Assembly (NCBI RefSeq): GCF_964355755.1
Contig: NC_092677.1
Coordinates: 20,246,101 to 20,310,100 of the forward strand
Direction of reading: 5' to 3'
Length of the DNA stretch: 64,000 nucleotides
From: Antedon mediterranea
Lineage: Eukaryota; Echinodermata; Crinoidea; Comatulida; Antedonidae
This document shows, one piece after another, positions 21,106 through 33,831 of this stretch; the stretch's first letter is position 1; each line of letters opens with the position of its first letter. The notes beneath the pieces were generated by a model that was not told where the DNA came from, searched no databases, and saw nothing but the letters and a program-made list of their open reading frames with translations. The translations under genes were made by a program, and so were the position numbers.

Positions 21106-23414
21106 TCTTACATTAAAAATGTGGGTTACAGAAAGTTTTTTAATCCATTTAAATTACAAATAAATGGTAATAAGCACAAAGCAAAATAAACATGTGTAAA
21201 AGTGATAATTACCGATTACACAAAATAAGTATTTTAAAAAATAATAAAAATAAGATATACTCTGTATAATTATCATATTGCGTAAACTTTTCACACAAAA
21301 ACATCAAAGTCCACAAAATAGCTTAATATCGTATTTAAAAACGTTTTAGACCATTTTGAGCATTTCGAAAAAACTTTTTCACACAAAACATCAAAGTTTA
21401 CAAAATAGCTTCAAATGGCATTTGGAGACGTTTTAGACCATTTTGTGATTTTCGAAAAAACTTGTTAACATAAAAACACCAAAGTGCTCAGAATACCTTC
21501 AAATCGTATTTTGAGACGTTTTAGACCATTTTGTGATTTTCGAAAAAACTTGTTAACTTAAAAACACCAAAGTGCTTAGAAAAGCTTCAAATCGCATTTG
21601 GAGACGTTTTAGACCATTTTGTTCATTTCGATGAAACTTGGTTACACAAAAACATCAAAGAGCACAAAAGAGCTTAATATCGTATTTAAAAACGTTTTAG
21701 ACCATTTTGAGCATTTCGAAAAAACTTTTTCACACAAAACATCAAAGTTTACAAAATAGCTTCAAATCGCATTTGGAGACGTTTTAGACCATTTTGTGAT
21801 TTTCGAAAAAACTTGTTAACATAAAAACACCAAAGTGCTCAGAATACCTTCAAATCGTATTTTGAGACGTTTTAGACCATTTTGTGATTTTCGAAAAAAC
21901 TTGTTAACATAAAAACACCAAAGTGCTTAGAAAAGCTTCAAATCGCATTTGGAGACGTTTTAGACAATTTGTTCATTTCGATGAAACTTGGTTACACAAA
22001 AACATCAAAGAGCACAAAAGAGCTTAATATCGTATTTAAAAACGTTTTAGACCATTTTGAGAATTTCGACAAAACTTTTTCACACAAAACATCAAAGTGT
22101 ACAGAAAAGCTTTAAATCGCATTTGGAGACGTTTTAGACCATTTTGTAGTTTTCGAAAAAACTTGTTAACATAAAAACACAAAAGAGCTAAGAATAGCTT
22201 CAAATCGCATTTGGAGACGTTTTAGACCCTTTTGTGCATTTCGATGAAACTAGGTTACACAAAAACACCAAAGTGCTTAAAATCACATTAGAAACCGTTT
22301 TAGACCATTTTGAGCATTTCGTTAAAACTTTTCACACAAAAACATCAAAGTCCACAAAATAGCTTAATATCGTATTTAAAAACGTTTTAGACCATTTTGA
22401 GCATTTCGAAAAAACTTTTTCACACAAAACATCAAAGTTTACAAAATAGCTTCAAATCGCATTTGGAGACGTTTTAGACCATTTTGTGATTTTCTAAAAA
22501 ACTTGTTAACATAAAAACACCAAAGTGCTCAGAATACCTTCACATCGCATTTTGAGACGTTTTAGACCATTTTGTGATTTTCGAAAAAACTTGTTAACAT
22601 AAAAACACAAAAGTGCTTAGAAAAGCTTCAAATCGCATTTGGAGACGTTTTAGACCATTTTGTGCATTTCGATGAAACTTGGTTACACAAAAACATCAAA
22701 GTGCTTAAAATCACATTTTGACCATTTCGTTAAAACTTTTCACACAAAAACATCAAAGAGTAAAAAATAGCTTAATATCGTATTTAAAAACGTTTTAGAC
22801 CATTTTGAGCAATTCGACAAAACTTTTTCTCACAAAACATCAAAGTGTACAGAATAGCTTCAAATCGCATTTGGAGACGTTTTGGACCATTTTGTAGTTT
22901 TCGAAAAAACTTGTTAACATAAAAACACAAAAAAGCTTCAAATCGCATTTGGAGACGTTTTAGACCCTTTTGTGCATTTCGATGAAACTTGGTTACACAA
23001 AAACATCAAAGTGCTTAAAATCACATTAGAAACCGTTTTAGACCATTTTGAGCATTTCGTTAAAACTTTTCACACAAAAACATCAAAGTCCACAAAATAG
23101 CTTCATATCGTATTTAAAAACGTTTTAGACCATTTTGAGCATTTCGAAAAAACTTTTTCACACAAAACATCAAAGTTTACAAAATAGCTTCAAATCGCAT
23201 TTGGAGACGTTTTAGACCATTTTGTGATTTTCGAAAAAAATTGTTAACATAAAAACACCAAAGTGTTCAGAATACCTTCAAATCGTATTTTGAGACGTTT
23301 TAGACCATTTTCTGATTTTCGAAAAAACTTGTTAACATAAAAACACCAAAGTGCTTAGAAAAGCTTCAAATCGCATTTGGAGACGTTTTAGACCATTTTG
23401 TTCATTTCGATGAA

Positions 23415-26400
23415 ACTTGGTTACACAAAAACATCAAAGAGCACAAAAGAGCTTAATATCGTATTTAAAAACGTTTTAGACCATTTTGAGCATTTCGAAA
23501 AAACTTTTTCACACAAAACATCAAAGTTTACAAAATGGCTTCAAATCGCATTTGGAGACGTTTTAGACCATTTTGTGATTTTCGAAAAAACTTGTTAACA
23601 TAAAAACACCAAAGTGCTTAGAAAAGCTTCAAATCGCATTTGGAGACGTTTTAGACCATTTTGTTCATTTCGATGAAACTTGCTTACAATAAAACATCAA
23701 AGAGCACAAAAGAGCTTAATATCGTATTTAAAAACGTTTTAGACCATTTTGAGCATTTCGACAAAACTTTTTCACACAAAACATCAAAGTGTACAGAATA
23801 GCTTTAAATCGCATTTGGAGACGTTTTAGACCATTTTGTAGTTTTCGAAAAAACTTGTTAACATAAAAACACAAAAGAGCTTCAAATCGCATTTGGAAAC
23901 GTTTTAGACCCTTTTGTGCATTTCGATGAAACTTGGTTACACAAAAACATCAAAGTGCTTAAAATCACATTAGAAACCGTTTTAGACCATTTTGAGCATT
24001 TCGTTAAAATTTTTCACAGAAAAACATCAAAGAGCAAAAAATAGCTTAATATCGTATTTTAAAACGTTTTAGACCATTTTGAGCATTTCGACAAAACTTT
24101 TTCACACAAAACATCAAAGTGTACAGAATAGCTTCAAATCGCATTTGGAGACGTTTTAAACCATTTTGAGCATTTCGATAAAATTTTACACACAAAAACA
24201 TCAAAGTGCACAATTAATATGGTATTTAAAAACGTTTTAGACCATTTTGAACATTTCAACAAAACTTTTTCTCACAAAACATCAAAGTGTACAGAATAGC
24301 TTCAAATCGCATTTGGAGACGTTTTAGACCATTTTGTGCATTTCGATGAAACTTGGTTACACAAAAACATCAAAGTGCTTAAAATCACATTTTGAGCATT
24401 TCGTTAAAACTTTTCACACAAAAACATCAAAGTCCACAAAATAGCTTAATATAGTATTTAAAAACGTTTTAGACCATTTTGTGATTTTCGAAAAAACTTG
24501 TTAACATAAAAACACCAAAGTGCTCAGAATACCTTCAAATCGCATTTTGAGACGTTTTAGACCATTTTGAGCATTTCGTTAAAACTTTTTCACACAAAAC
24601 ATCAAAGTTTACAAAATAGCTTCAAATCGCATTTGGAGACGTTTTAGACCATTTTGTGATTTTCGAAAAAACTTGTTAACATAAAAACACCAAAGTGCTC
24701 AGAATACCTTCAAATCGCATTTTGAGACGTTTTAGACCATTTTGTGATTTTCGAAAAAACTTGTTAACATAAAAACACCAAAGTGCTTAGAAAAGCTTCA
24801 AATCGCATTTGGAGACGTTTTAGACCATTTTGTTCATTTCGATGAAACTTGGTTACACAAAAACATCAAAGAGCACAAAAGAGCTTAATATCGTATTTAA
24901 AAACGTTTTAGACCATTTTGAGCATTTCGAAAAAACTTTTTCACACAAAACATCAAAGTTTACAAAATAGCTTCAAATCGCATTTGGAGACGTTTTAGAC
25001 CATTTTGTGATTTTCGAAAAAACTTGTTAAAATAAAAACACCAAAGTGCTTAGAAAAGCTTCAAATCGCATTTGGAGACGTTTTAGACCATTTTGTTCAT
25101 TTCGATGAAACTTGGTTACACAAAAACATCAAAGAGCACAAAAGAGCTTAATATCGTATTTAAAAACGTTTTAGACCATTTTGAGCATTTCGACAAAACT
25201 TTTTCACACAAAACATCAAAGTTTACAGAATAGCTTTAAATCGCATTTGGAGACGTTTTAGACCATTTTGTAGTTTTCGAAAAAACTTGTTAACATAAAA
25301 ACACAAAAGAGCTTCAAATCGCATTTGGAGAGGTTTTAGACCCTTTTGTGCATTTCGATGAAACTTGGTTACACAAAAACATCAAAGTGCTTAAAATCAC
25401 ATTAGAAACCGTTTTAGACCATTTTGAGCATTTCGACAAAACTTTTTCACACAAAACATCAAAGTGTACAGAATAGCTTCAAATCGCATTTGGAGACGTT
25501 TTAGACCATTTTGTGATTTTCGAAAAAAATTGTTAACATAAAAACACCAAAGTGCTCAGAATACCTTCAAATCGCATTTTGAGACGTTTTAGACCATTTT
25601 GTGATTTTCGAAAAAACTTGTTAACATAAAAACACCAAAGTGCTCAGAATACCTTCAAATCGTATTTTGAGACGTTTTAGACCATTTTGTGATTTTCGAA
25701 AAAACTTGTTAACATAAAAACACCAAAGTGCTTAGAAAAGCTTCAAATCGCATTTGGAGACGTTTTAGACCATTTTGTTCATTTCGATGAAACTTGGTTA
25801 CACAAAAACATCAAAGAGCACAAAAGAGCTTAATATCGTATTTAAAAACGTTTTAGACCATTTTGAGCATTTCGACAAAACTTTTTCACACAAAACATCA
25901 AAGTGTACAGAATAGCTTTAAATCGCATTTGGAGACGTTTTAGACCATTTTGTAGTTTTCGAAAAAACTTGTTAACATAAAAACACAAAAGAGCTTCAAA
26001 TCGCATTTGGAGACGTTTTAGACCCTTTTGTGCATTTCGATGAAACTTGGTTACACAAAAACATCAAAGTGCTTAAAATCACATTAGAAACCGTTTTAGA
26101 CCATTTTGAGCATTTCGTTAAAACTTTTCACACAAAAACATCAAAGTCCACAAAATAGCTTCATATCGTATTTAAAAACGTTTTAGACCATTTTGAGCAT
26201 TTCGAAAAAACTTTTTCACACAAAACATCAAAGTTTACAAAATAGCTTCAAATCGCATTTGGAGACGTTTTAGACCATTTTGTGATTTTCGAAAAAAATT
26301 GTTAACATAAAAACACCAAAGTGCTCAGAATACCTTCAAATCGCATTTTGAGACGTTTTAGACCATTTTGTGATTTTCGAAAAAACTTGTTAACATAAAA

Positions 26401-29400
26401 ACACCAAAGTGCTTAGAAAAGCTTCAAATCGCATTTGGAGACGTTTTATACCATTTTGTTCATTTCGATGAAACTTGGTTACACAAAAACATCAAAGAGC
26501 ACAAAAGAGCTTAATATCGTATTTAAAAACGTTTTAGACCATTTTGAGCATTTCAACAAAACTTTTTCACACAAAACATCAAAGTGTACAGAATAGCTTT
26601 AAATCGCATTTGGAGACGTTTTAGACCATTTTGTAGTTTTCGAAAAAACTTGTTAACATAAAAACACAAAAGAGCTTCAAATCGCATTTGGAGACGTTTT
26701 AGACCCTTTTGTGCATTTCGATGAAACTTGGTTACACAAAAACATCAAAGTGCTTAAAATCACATTAGAAACCGTTTTAGACCATTTTGAGCATTTCGTT
26801 AAAACTTTTCACACAAAAACATCAAAGTCCACAAAATAGCTTCATATCGTATTTAAAAAGGTTTTAGACCATTTTGAGCATTTCGAAAAAACTTTTTCAC
26901 ACAAAACATCAAAGTTTACAAAATAGCTTCAAATCGCATTTGGAGACGTTTTAGACCATTTTGTGATTTTCGAAAAAAATTGTTAACATAAAAACACCAA
27001 AGTGCTCAGAATACCTTCAAATCGCATTTTGAGACGTTTTAGACCATTTTGTGATTTTCGAAAAAACTTGTTAACATAAAAACACCAAAGTGCTTAGAAA
27101 AGCTTCAAATCGCATTTGGAGACGTTTTATACCATTTTGTTCATTTCGATGAAACTTGGTTACACAAAAACATCAAAGTGCTTAAAATCACATTTTGAGC
27201 ATTTCGTTAAAACTTTTCACACAAAAACATCAAAGAGTAAAAAATAGCTTAATATCGTATTTAAAAACGTTTTAGACCATTTTGAGCGTTTCGAAAAAAC
27301 TTTTTCACACAAAACATCAAAGTGTACAAAATAGCTTCAAATCGCATTTGGAGACGTTTTAGACAATTTTGTGATTTTCGAAAAAACTTGTTTACATAAA
27401 AACACCAAAGTGCTAAGAATAGCTTCCAATCGCATTTGGAGACGTTTTAGACCCTTTTGTGCATTTCGATGAAACTTGGTTACACAAAAACATCAAAGTG
27501 CTTAAAATCACATTAGAAACCGTTTTAGACCATTTTGAGCATTTCGTTAAAATTTTTCACAGAAAAACATCAAAGAGCAAAAAATAGCTTAATATCGTAT
27601 TTAAAAACGTTTTAGACCATTTTGAGCATTTCGACAAAACTTTTTCACACAAAACATCAAAGTGTACAGAATAGCTTCAAATCGCATTTGGAGACGTTTT
27701 AGACCATTTTGTGCATTTCGATGAAACTTGGTTACACAAAAACATCAAAGTGCTTAAAATCACATTTTTGAGCATTTCGTTAAAACTTTTCACACAAAAA
27801 CATCAAAGTCCACAAAATAGCTTAATATAGTATTTAAAAACGTTTTAGACCATTTTGAGTGTTTTGAAAAAACTTTTTCACACAAAACATCAAAGTTTAC
27901 AAAATAGCTTCAAATCGCATTTGGAGACGTTTTAGACCATTTTGTGATTTTCGAAAAAACTTGTTAACATAAAAACACCAAAGTGCTCAGAATACCTTCA
28001 AATCGCATTTTGAGACGTTTTAGACCATTTTGTGATTTTCGAAAAAACTTGTTAACATAAAAACACCAAAGTGCTTAGAAAAGCTTCAAATCGCATTTGG
28101 AGACGTTTTAGACCATTTTGAGCATTTCGATAAAATTTTACACACAAAAACATCAAAGATTTCGATGAAACTTGGTTACACAAAAACATCAAAGAGCACA
28201 AAAGAGCTTAATATCGTATTTAAAAACGTTTGAGACCATTTTGAGCATTTCGACAAAACTTTTTCACACAAAACATCAAAGTGTACAGAATAGCTTTAAA
28301 TCGCATTTGGAGACGTTTTAGACCATTTTGTAGTTTTCGAAAAAACTTGTTAACATAAAAACACAAAAGAGCTAAGAATAGCTTCAAATCGCATTTGTAG
28401 ACGTTTTAGACCCTTTTGTGCATTTCGATGAAACTTGGTTACACAAAAACATCAAAGTGCTTAAAATCACATTAGAAACCGTTTTAGACCATTTTGAGCA
28501 TTTCGAAAAAACTTTTTCACACAAAACATCAAAGTTTACAAAATAGCTTCAAATCACATTTGGAGACGTTCTAGACCATTTTGTGATTTTCAAAAAAACT
28601 TGTTAACATAAAAACACCAAAGTGCTCAGAATACCTTCAAATCGCATTTTGAGACGTTTTAGACCATTTTGTGATTTTCGAAAAAACTTGTTAACATAAA
28701 AACACCAAAGTGCTTAGAAAAGCTTCAAATCGCATTTGGAGACGTTTTAGACAATTTGTTCATTTCGATGAAACTTGGTTACACAAAAACATCAAAGAGC
28801 ACAAGAGAGCTTAATATCGTATTTAAAAACGTTTTAGACCATTTTGAGCATTTCGACAAAACTTTTTCACACAAAACATCAAAGTGTACAGAATAGCTTT
28901 AAATCGCATTTGGAGACGTTTTAGACCTTTTTGTAGTTTTCGAAAAAACTTGTTAACATAAAAACACAAAAGAGCTAAGAATAGCTTCAAATCGCATTTG
29001 GAGACGTTTTAGACCCTTTTGTGCATTTCGATGAAACTTGGTTACACAAAAACATCAAAGTGCTTAAAATCACATTAGAAACCGTTTTAGACCATTTTGA
29101 GCATTTCGTTAAAACTTTTCACACAAAAACATCAAAGTCCACGAAATAGCTTAATATCGTAATTAAAAACGTTTTAGACCATTTTGAGCATTTCGAAAAA
29201 ACTTTTTCACACAAAACATCAAAGTTTACAAAATAGCTTCAAATCGCATTTGGAGACGTTTTAGACCATTTTGTGATTTTCGAAAAAACTTGTTAACATA
29301 AAAACACCAAAGTGCTCAGAATACCTTCAAATCGCATTTTGAGACGTTTTAGACCATTTTGTGATTTTCGAAAAAACTTGTTATTAACATAAAAACACCA

Positions 29401-30050
29401 AAGTGCTTAGAAAAGCTTCAAATCGCATTTGGAGACGTTTTAGACCATTTTGTGCATTTCGATGAAACTTGGTTACACAAAAACATCAAAGTGCTTAAAA
29501 TCACATTTAGACCATTTCGTTAAAACTTTTCACACAAAAACATCAAAGAGTAAAAAATAGCTTAATATCGTATTTAAAAACGTTTTAGACCATTTTGAGC
29601 AATTCGACAAAACTTTTTCTCACAAAACATCAAAGTGTACAGAATAGCTTCAAATCGCATTTGGAGACGTTTTAGACCATTTTGTAGTTTTCGAAAAAAC
29701 TTGTTAACATAAAAACACAAAAGAGCTTCAAATCGCATTTGGAGACGTTTTAGACCCTTTTGTGAATTTCGATGAAACTTGGTTACACAAAAACATCAAA
29801 GTGCTTAAAATCACATTAGAAACCGTTTTAGACCATTTTGAGCATTTCGTTAAAACTTTTCACACAAAAACATCAAAGTCCACAAAATAGCTTCATATCG
29901 TATTTAAAAACGTTTTAGACCATTTTGAGCATTTCGAAAAAACTTTTTCACACAAAACATCAAAGTTTACAAAATAGCTTCAAATCGCATTTGGAGACGT
30001 TTTAGACCATTTTGTGATTTTCGAAAAAAATTGTTAACATAAAAACACCA
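23415..30050. repeat. Satellite segment duplicated ~17 kb downstream, copy 1
   Basis: Rare monomer variants here recur in the same order at 40.5-46.8 kb. GTGCACAATTAATATGG occurs at 24203 and 41259 (17056 bp apart). AAAGATTTCGATG occurs at 28155 and 44871, and TTATTAACAT at 29381 and 46097 (both 16716 bp apart). The 340 bp change in offset is explained by whole-monomer losses in copy 2 near 44.0 and 44.5 kb. This shows duplication of a ~6.5 kb block, with later deletion in steps of satellite monomers. Confidence 0.8.
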
Positions 30051-32679
30051 AAGTGTTCAGAATACCTTCAAATCGTATTTTGAGACGTTTTAGACCATTT
30101 TCTGATTTTCGAAAAAACTTGTTAACATAAAAACACCAAAGTGCTTAGAAAAGCTTCAAATCGCATTTGGAGACGTTTTAGACCATTTTGTTCATTTCGA
30201 TGAAACTTGGTTACACAAAAACATCAAAGAGCACAAAAGAGCTTAATATCGTATTCAAAAACGTTTTAGACCATTTTGAGCATTTCGACAAAACTTTTTC
30301 ACACAAAACATCAAAGTGTACAGAATAGCTTTAAATCGCATTTGGATACGTTTTAGACCATTTTGTAGTTTTCGAAAAAACTTGTTAACATAAAAACACA
30401 AAAGAGCTAAGAATAGCTTCAAATCGCATTTGGAGACGTTTTAGACCCTTTTGTGCATTTCGATGAAAATTGGTAACACAAAAACATCAAAGTGCTTAAA
30501 ATCACATTAGAAACCGTTTTAGACCATTTTGAGCATTTCGTTAAAACTTTTCACACAAAAACATCAAAGTCCACAAAATAGCTGAATATTGTATTTAAAA
30601 ACGTTTTAGACCATTTTGAGCATTTCGAAAAAACTTTTTCACACAAAACATCAAAGTTTACAAAATAGCTTCAAATCGCATTTGGAGACGTTTTAGACCA
30701 TTTTGTGATTTTCGAAATAACTTGTTAACATAAAAACACCAAAGTGCTCAGAATACCTTCACATCGCATTTTTAGACCATTTTGCGCATTTCGATGAAAC
30801 TTGGTTACACAAAAACATCAAAGTGCTTAAAATCACATTTTGACCATTTCGTTAAAACTTTTCACACAAAAACATCAAAGAGTAAAAAATAGCTTAATAT
30901 CGTATTTAAAAACGTTTTAGACCATTTTGAGCAATTCGACAAAACTTTTTCTCACAAAACATCAAAGTGTACAGAATAGCTTCAAATCGCATTTGGAGAC
31001 GTTTTAGACCATTTTGTAGTTTTCGAAAAAACTTGTTAACATAAAAACACAAAAGAGCTTCAAATCGCATTTGGAGACGTTTTAGACCCTTTTGTGCATT
31101 TCGATGAAACTTGGTTACACAAAAACATCAAAGTGCTTAAAATCACATTAGAAACCGTTTTAGACCATTTTGAGCATTTCGTTAAAACTTTTTCAAACAA
31201 AACATCAAAGTTTACAAAATAGCTTCAAATCGCATTTGGAGACGTTTTAGACCATTTTGTGATTTTCGAAAAAAATTGTTAACATAAAAACACCAAAGTG
31301 CTCAGAATACCTTCAAATCGCATTTTGAGACGTTATAGACCATTTTGTTCATTTCGATGAAACTTGGTTACACAAAAACATCAAAGTGCTTAAAATCACA
31401 TTTTGAGCATTTCGTTAAAACTTTTCACACAAAAACATCAAAGAGTAAAAAATAGCTTAATATCGTATTTAAAAACGTTTTAGACCATTTTGAGCATTTC
31501 GACAAAACTTTTTCACACAAAACATCAAAGTGTACAGAATAGCTTCAAATCGCATTTGGAGACGTTTTAGACCATTTTGTGCATTTCGATAAAACTTTTT
31601 CACACAAAACATCAAAGTGTACAGAATAGCTTTAAATCGCATTTGGAGACGTTTTAGACCATTTTGTAGTTTTCGAAAAAACTTGTTAACATAAAAACAC
31701 AAAAGAGCTTCAAATCGCATTTGGAGACGTTTTAGACCCTTTTGTGCATTTCGATGAAACTTGGTTACACAAAAACATCAAAGTGCTTAAAATCACATTT
31801 TTGAGCATTTCGTTAAAACTTTTCACACAAAAACATCAAAGTCCACAAAATAGCTTAATATAGTATTTAAAAACGTTTTAGACCATTTTGAGTGTTTTGA
31901 AAAAACTTTTTCACACAAAACATCAAAGTTTACAAAATAGCTTCAAATCGCATTTGGAGACGTTTTAGACCATTTTGTGATTTTCGAAAAAACTTGTTAA
32001 CATAAAAACACCAAAGTGCTCAGAATACCTTCAAATCGCATTTTGAGACGTTTTAGACCATTTTGTGATTTTCGAAAAAACTTGTTAACATAAAAACACC
32101 AAAGTGCTTAGAAAAGCTTCAAATCGCATTTGGAGACGTTTTAGACCATTTTGTTCATTTCGATGAAACTTGGTTACACAAAAACATCAAAGAGCACAAA
32201 AGAGCTTAATATCGTATTTAAAAACGTTTTAGACCATTTTGAGCATTTCGAAAAAACTTTTTCTCACAAAACATCAAAGTGTACAGAATAGCTTCAAATC
32301 GCATTTGGAGACGTTTTAGACCATTTTGTAGTTTTCGAAAAAACTTGTTAACATAAAAACACAAAAGAGCTTCAAATCGCATTTGGAGACGTTTTAGACC
32401 CTTTTGTGCATTTCGATTAAACTTGGTTACACAAAAACATCAAAGTGCTTAAAATCACATTAGAAACCGTTTTAGACCATTTTGAGCATTTCGTTAAAAC
32501 TTTTTCAAACAAAACATCAAAGTTTACAAAATAGCTTCAAATCGCATTTGAAGACGTTTTAGACCATTTTGTGATTTTCGAAAAAAATTGTTAACATAAA
32601 AACACCAAAGTGCTCAGAATACCTTCAAATCGCATTTTGAGACGTTATAGACCATTTTGTTCATTTCGATGAAACTTGG

Positions 32680-33831
32680 TTACACAAAAACATCAAAGTG
32701 CTTAAAATCACATTTTGAGCATTTCGTTAAAACTTTTCACACAAAAACATCAAAGAGTAAAAAATAGCTTAATATCGTATTTAAAAACGTTTTAGACCAT
32801 TTTGAGCATTTCGACAAAACTTTTTCTCACAAAACATCAAAGTCTACAGAATAGCTTCAAATCGCATTTGGAGACGTTTTAGACCATTTTGTGCATTTCG
32901 ATAAAACTTTTTCACACAAAACATCAAAGTGTACAGAATAGCTTTAAATCGCATTTGGAGACGTTTTAGACCATTTTGTGATTTTCGAAAAAACTTGTTA
33001 ACATAAAAACACCAAAGTGCTTAGAAAAGTTTCAAATCGCATTTGGAGACGTTTTAGACCATTTTGTTCATTTCGATGAAACTTGGTTACACAAAAACAT
33101 CAAATTGCACAAAATGGCTTAATATGGTATGGGAAAACGTTTTAGACCATTTTGAACGTTTCGAGAAAACTTTTTCACACAAAACTTCAAAGTGTACAGA
33201 ATAGCTTCAAATCGCATTAGAAACCGTTTTAGACCATTTTGAGCATTTCGAAAAAACTTGGTTACACAAAAACATCAAAGTGCTTAAAATCACATTTTGA
33301 GCATTTCGTTAAAACTTTTCACACAAAAACATCAAAGAGTAAAAAATAGCTTAATATCGTATTTAAAAACGTTTTAGACCATTTTGAGCATTTCGAAAAA
33401 CTTTTTCTCACAAAACATCAAAGTCTACAGAATAGCTTCAAATCGCATTTGGAGACGTTTTAGACCATTTTGTGCATTTCGATAAAACTTTTTCACACAA
33501 AACATCAAAGTGTACAGAATAGCTTTAAATCGCATTTGGAGACGTTTTAGACCATTTTGTGATTTTCGAAAAAACTTGTTAACATAAAAACACCAAAGTG
33601 CTTAGAAAAGTTTCAAATGGCATTTGGAGACGTTTTAGACCATTTTGTTCATTTCGATGAAACTTGGTTACACAAAAACATCAAATTGCACAAAATGGCT
33701 TAATATGGTATGGGAAAACGTTTTAGACCATTTTGAACGTTTCGAGAAAACTTTTTCACACAAAACTTCAAAGTGTACAGAATAGCTTCAAATCGCATTA
33801 GAAACCGTTTTAGACCATTTTGAGCATTTCG
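32680..33831. repeat. Local 581 bp tandem duplication in the satellite
   Basis: The rare variants AGTCTACAG (32841 and 33422) and AAAATGGCTTAATATGG (33111 and 33692) both repeat at exactly 581 bp. This indicates a recent local tandem duplication of about seven monomers. Confidence 0.8.

Larger units (their letters stand above)
16030..21284. repeat. tRNA-Val-like composite repeat, arranged as an inverted duplication
   Basis: The composite unit reads: leader (GTTAATTAATTTGTTTAATT), type 1 tRNA-Val-like, T-run, AT-rich spacer, type 2 tRNA-Val-like, spacer, MITE-like element. It is about 0.9 kb when complete (for example 18541-19380). Units lie on the plus strand up to about 19709 and on the minus strand from there to about 21284. 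The switch joins the spacer (AATGGATTAAAC) to the end of an inverted unit (AAGCACGAATGTGC). The two arms share rare junctions (17000 and 21000) but have different deletions, so this is an imperfect palindrome with later erosion. The right end passes into the 88 bp satellite at about 21284. Confidence 0.8.

Noticed and set aside
23398-23598. 66-codon frame with a repeated F-x-N-V-L-D-H-F pattern in the satellite
   Set aside because: The peptide repeat simply mirrors the 88 bp monomer. The frame shifts between monomers because 88 is not a multiple of three.
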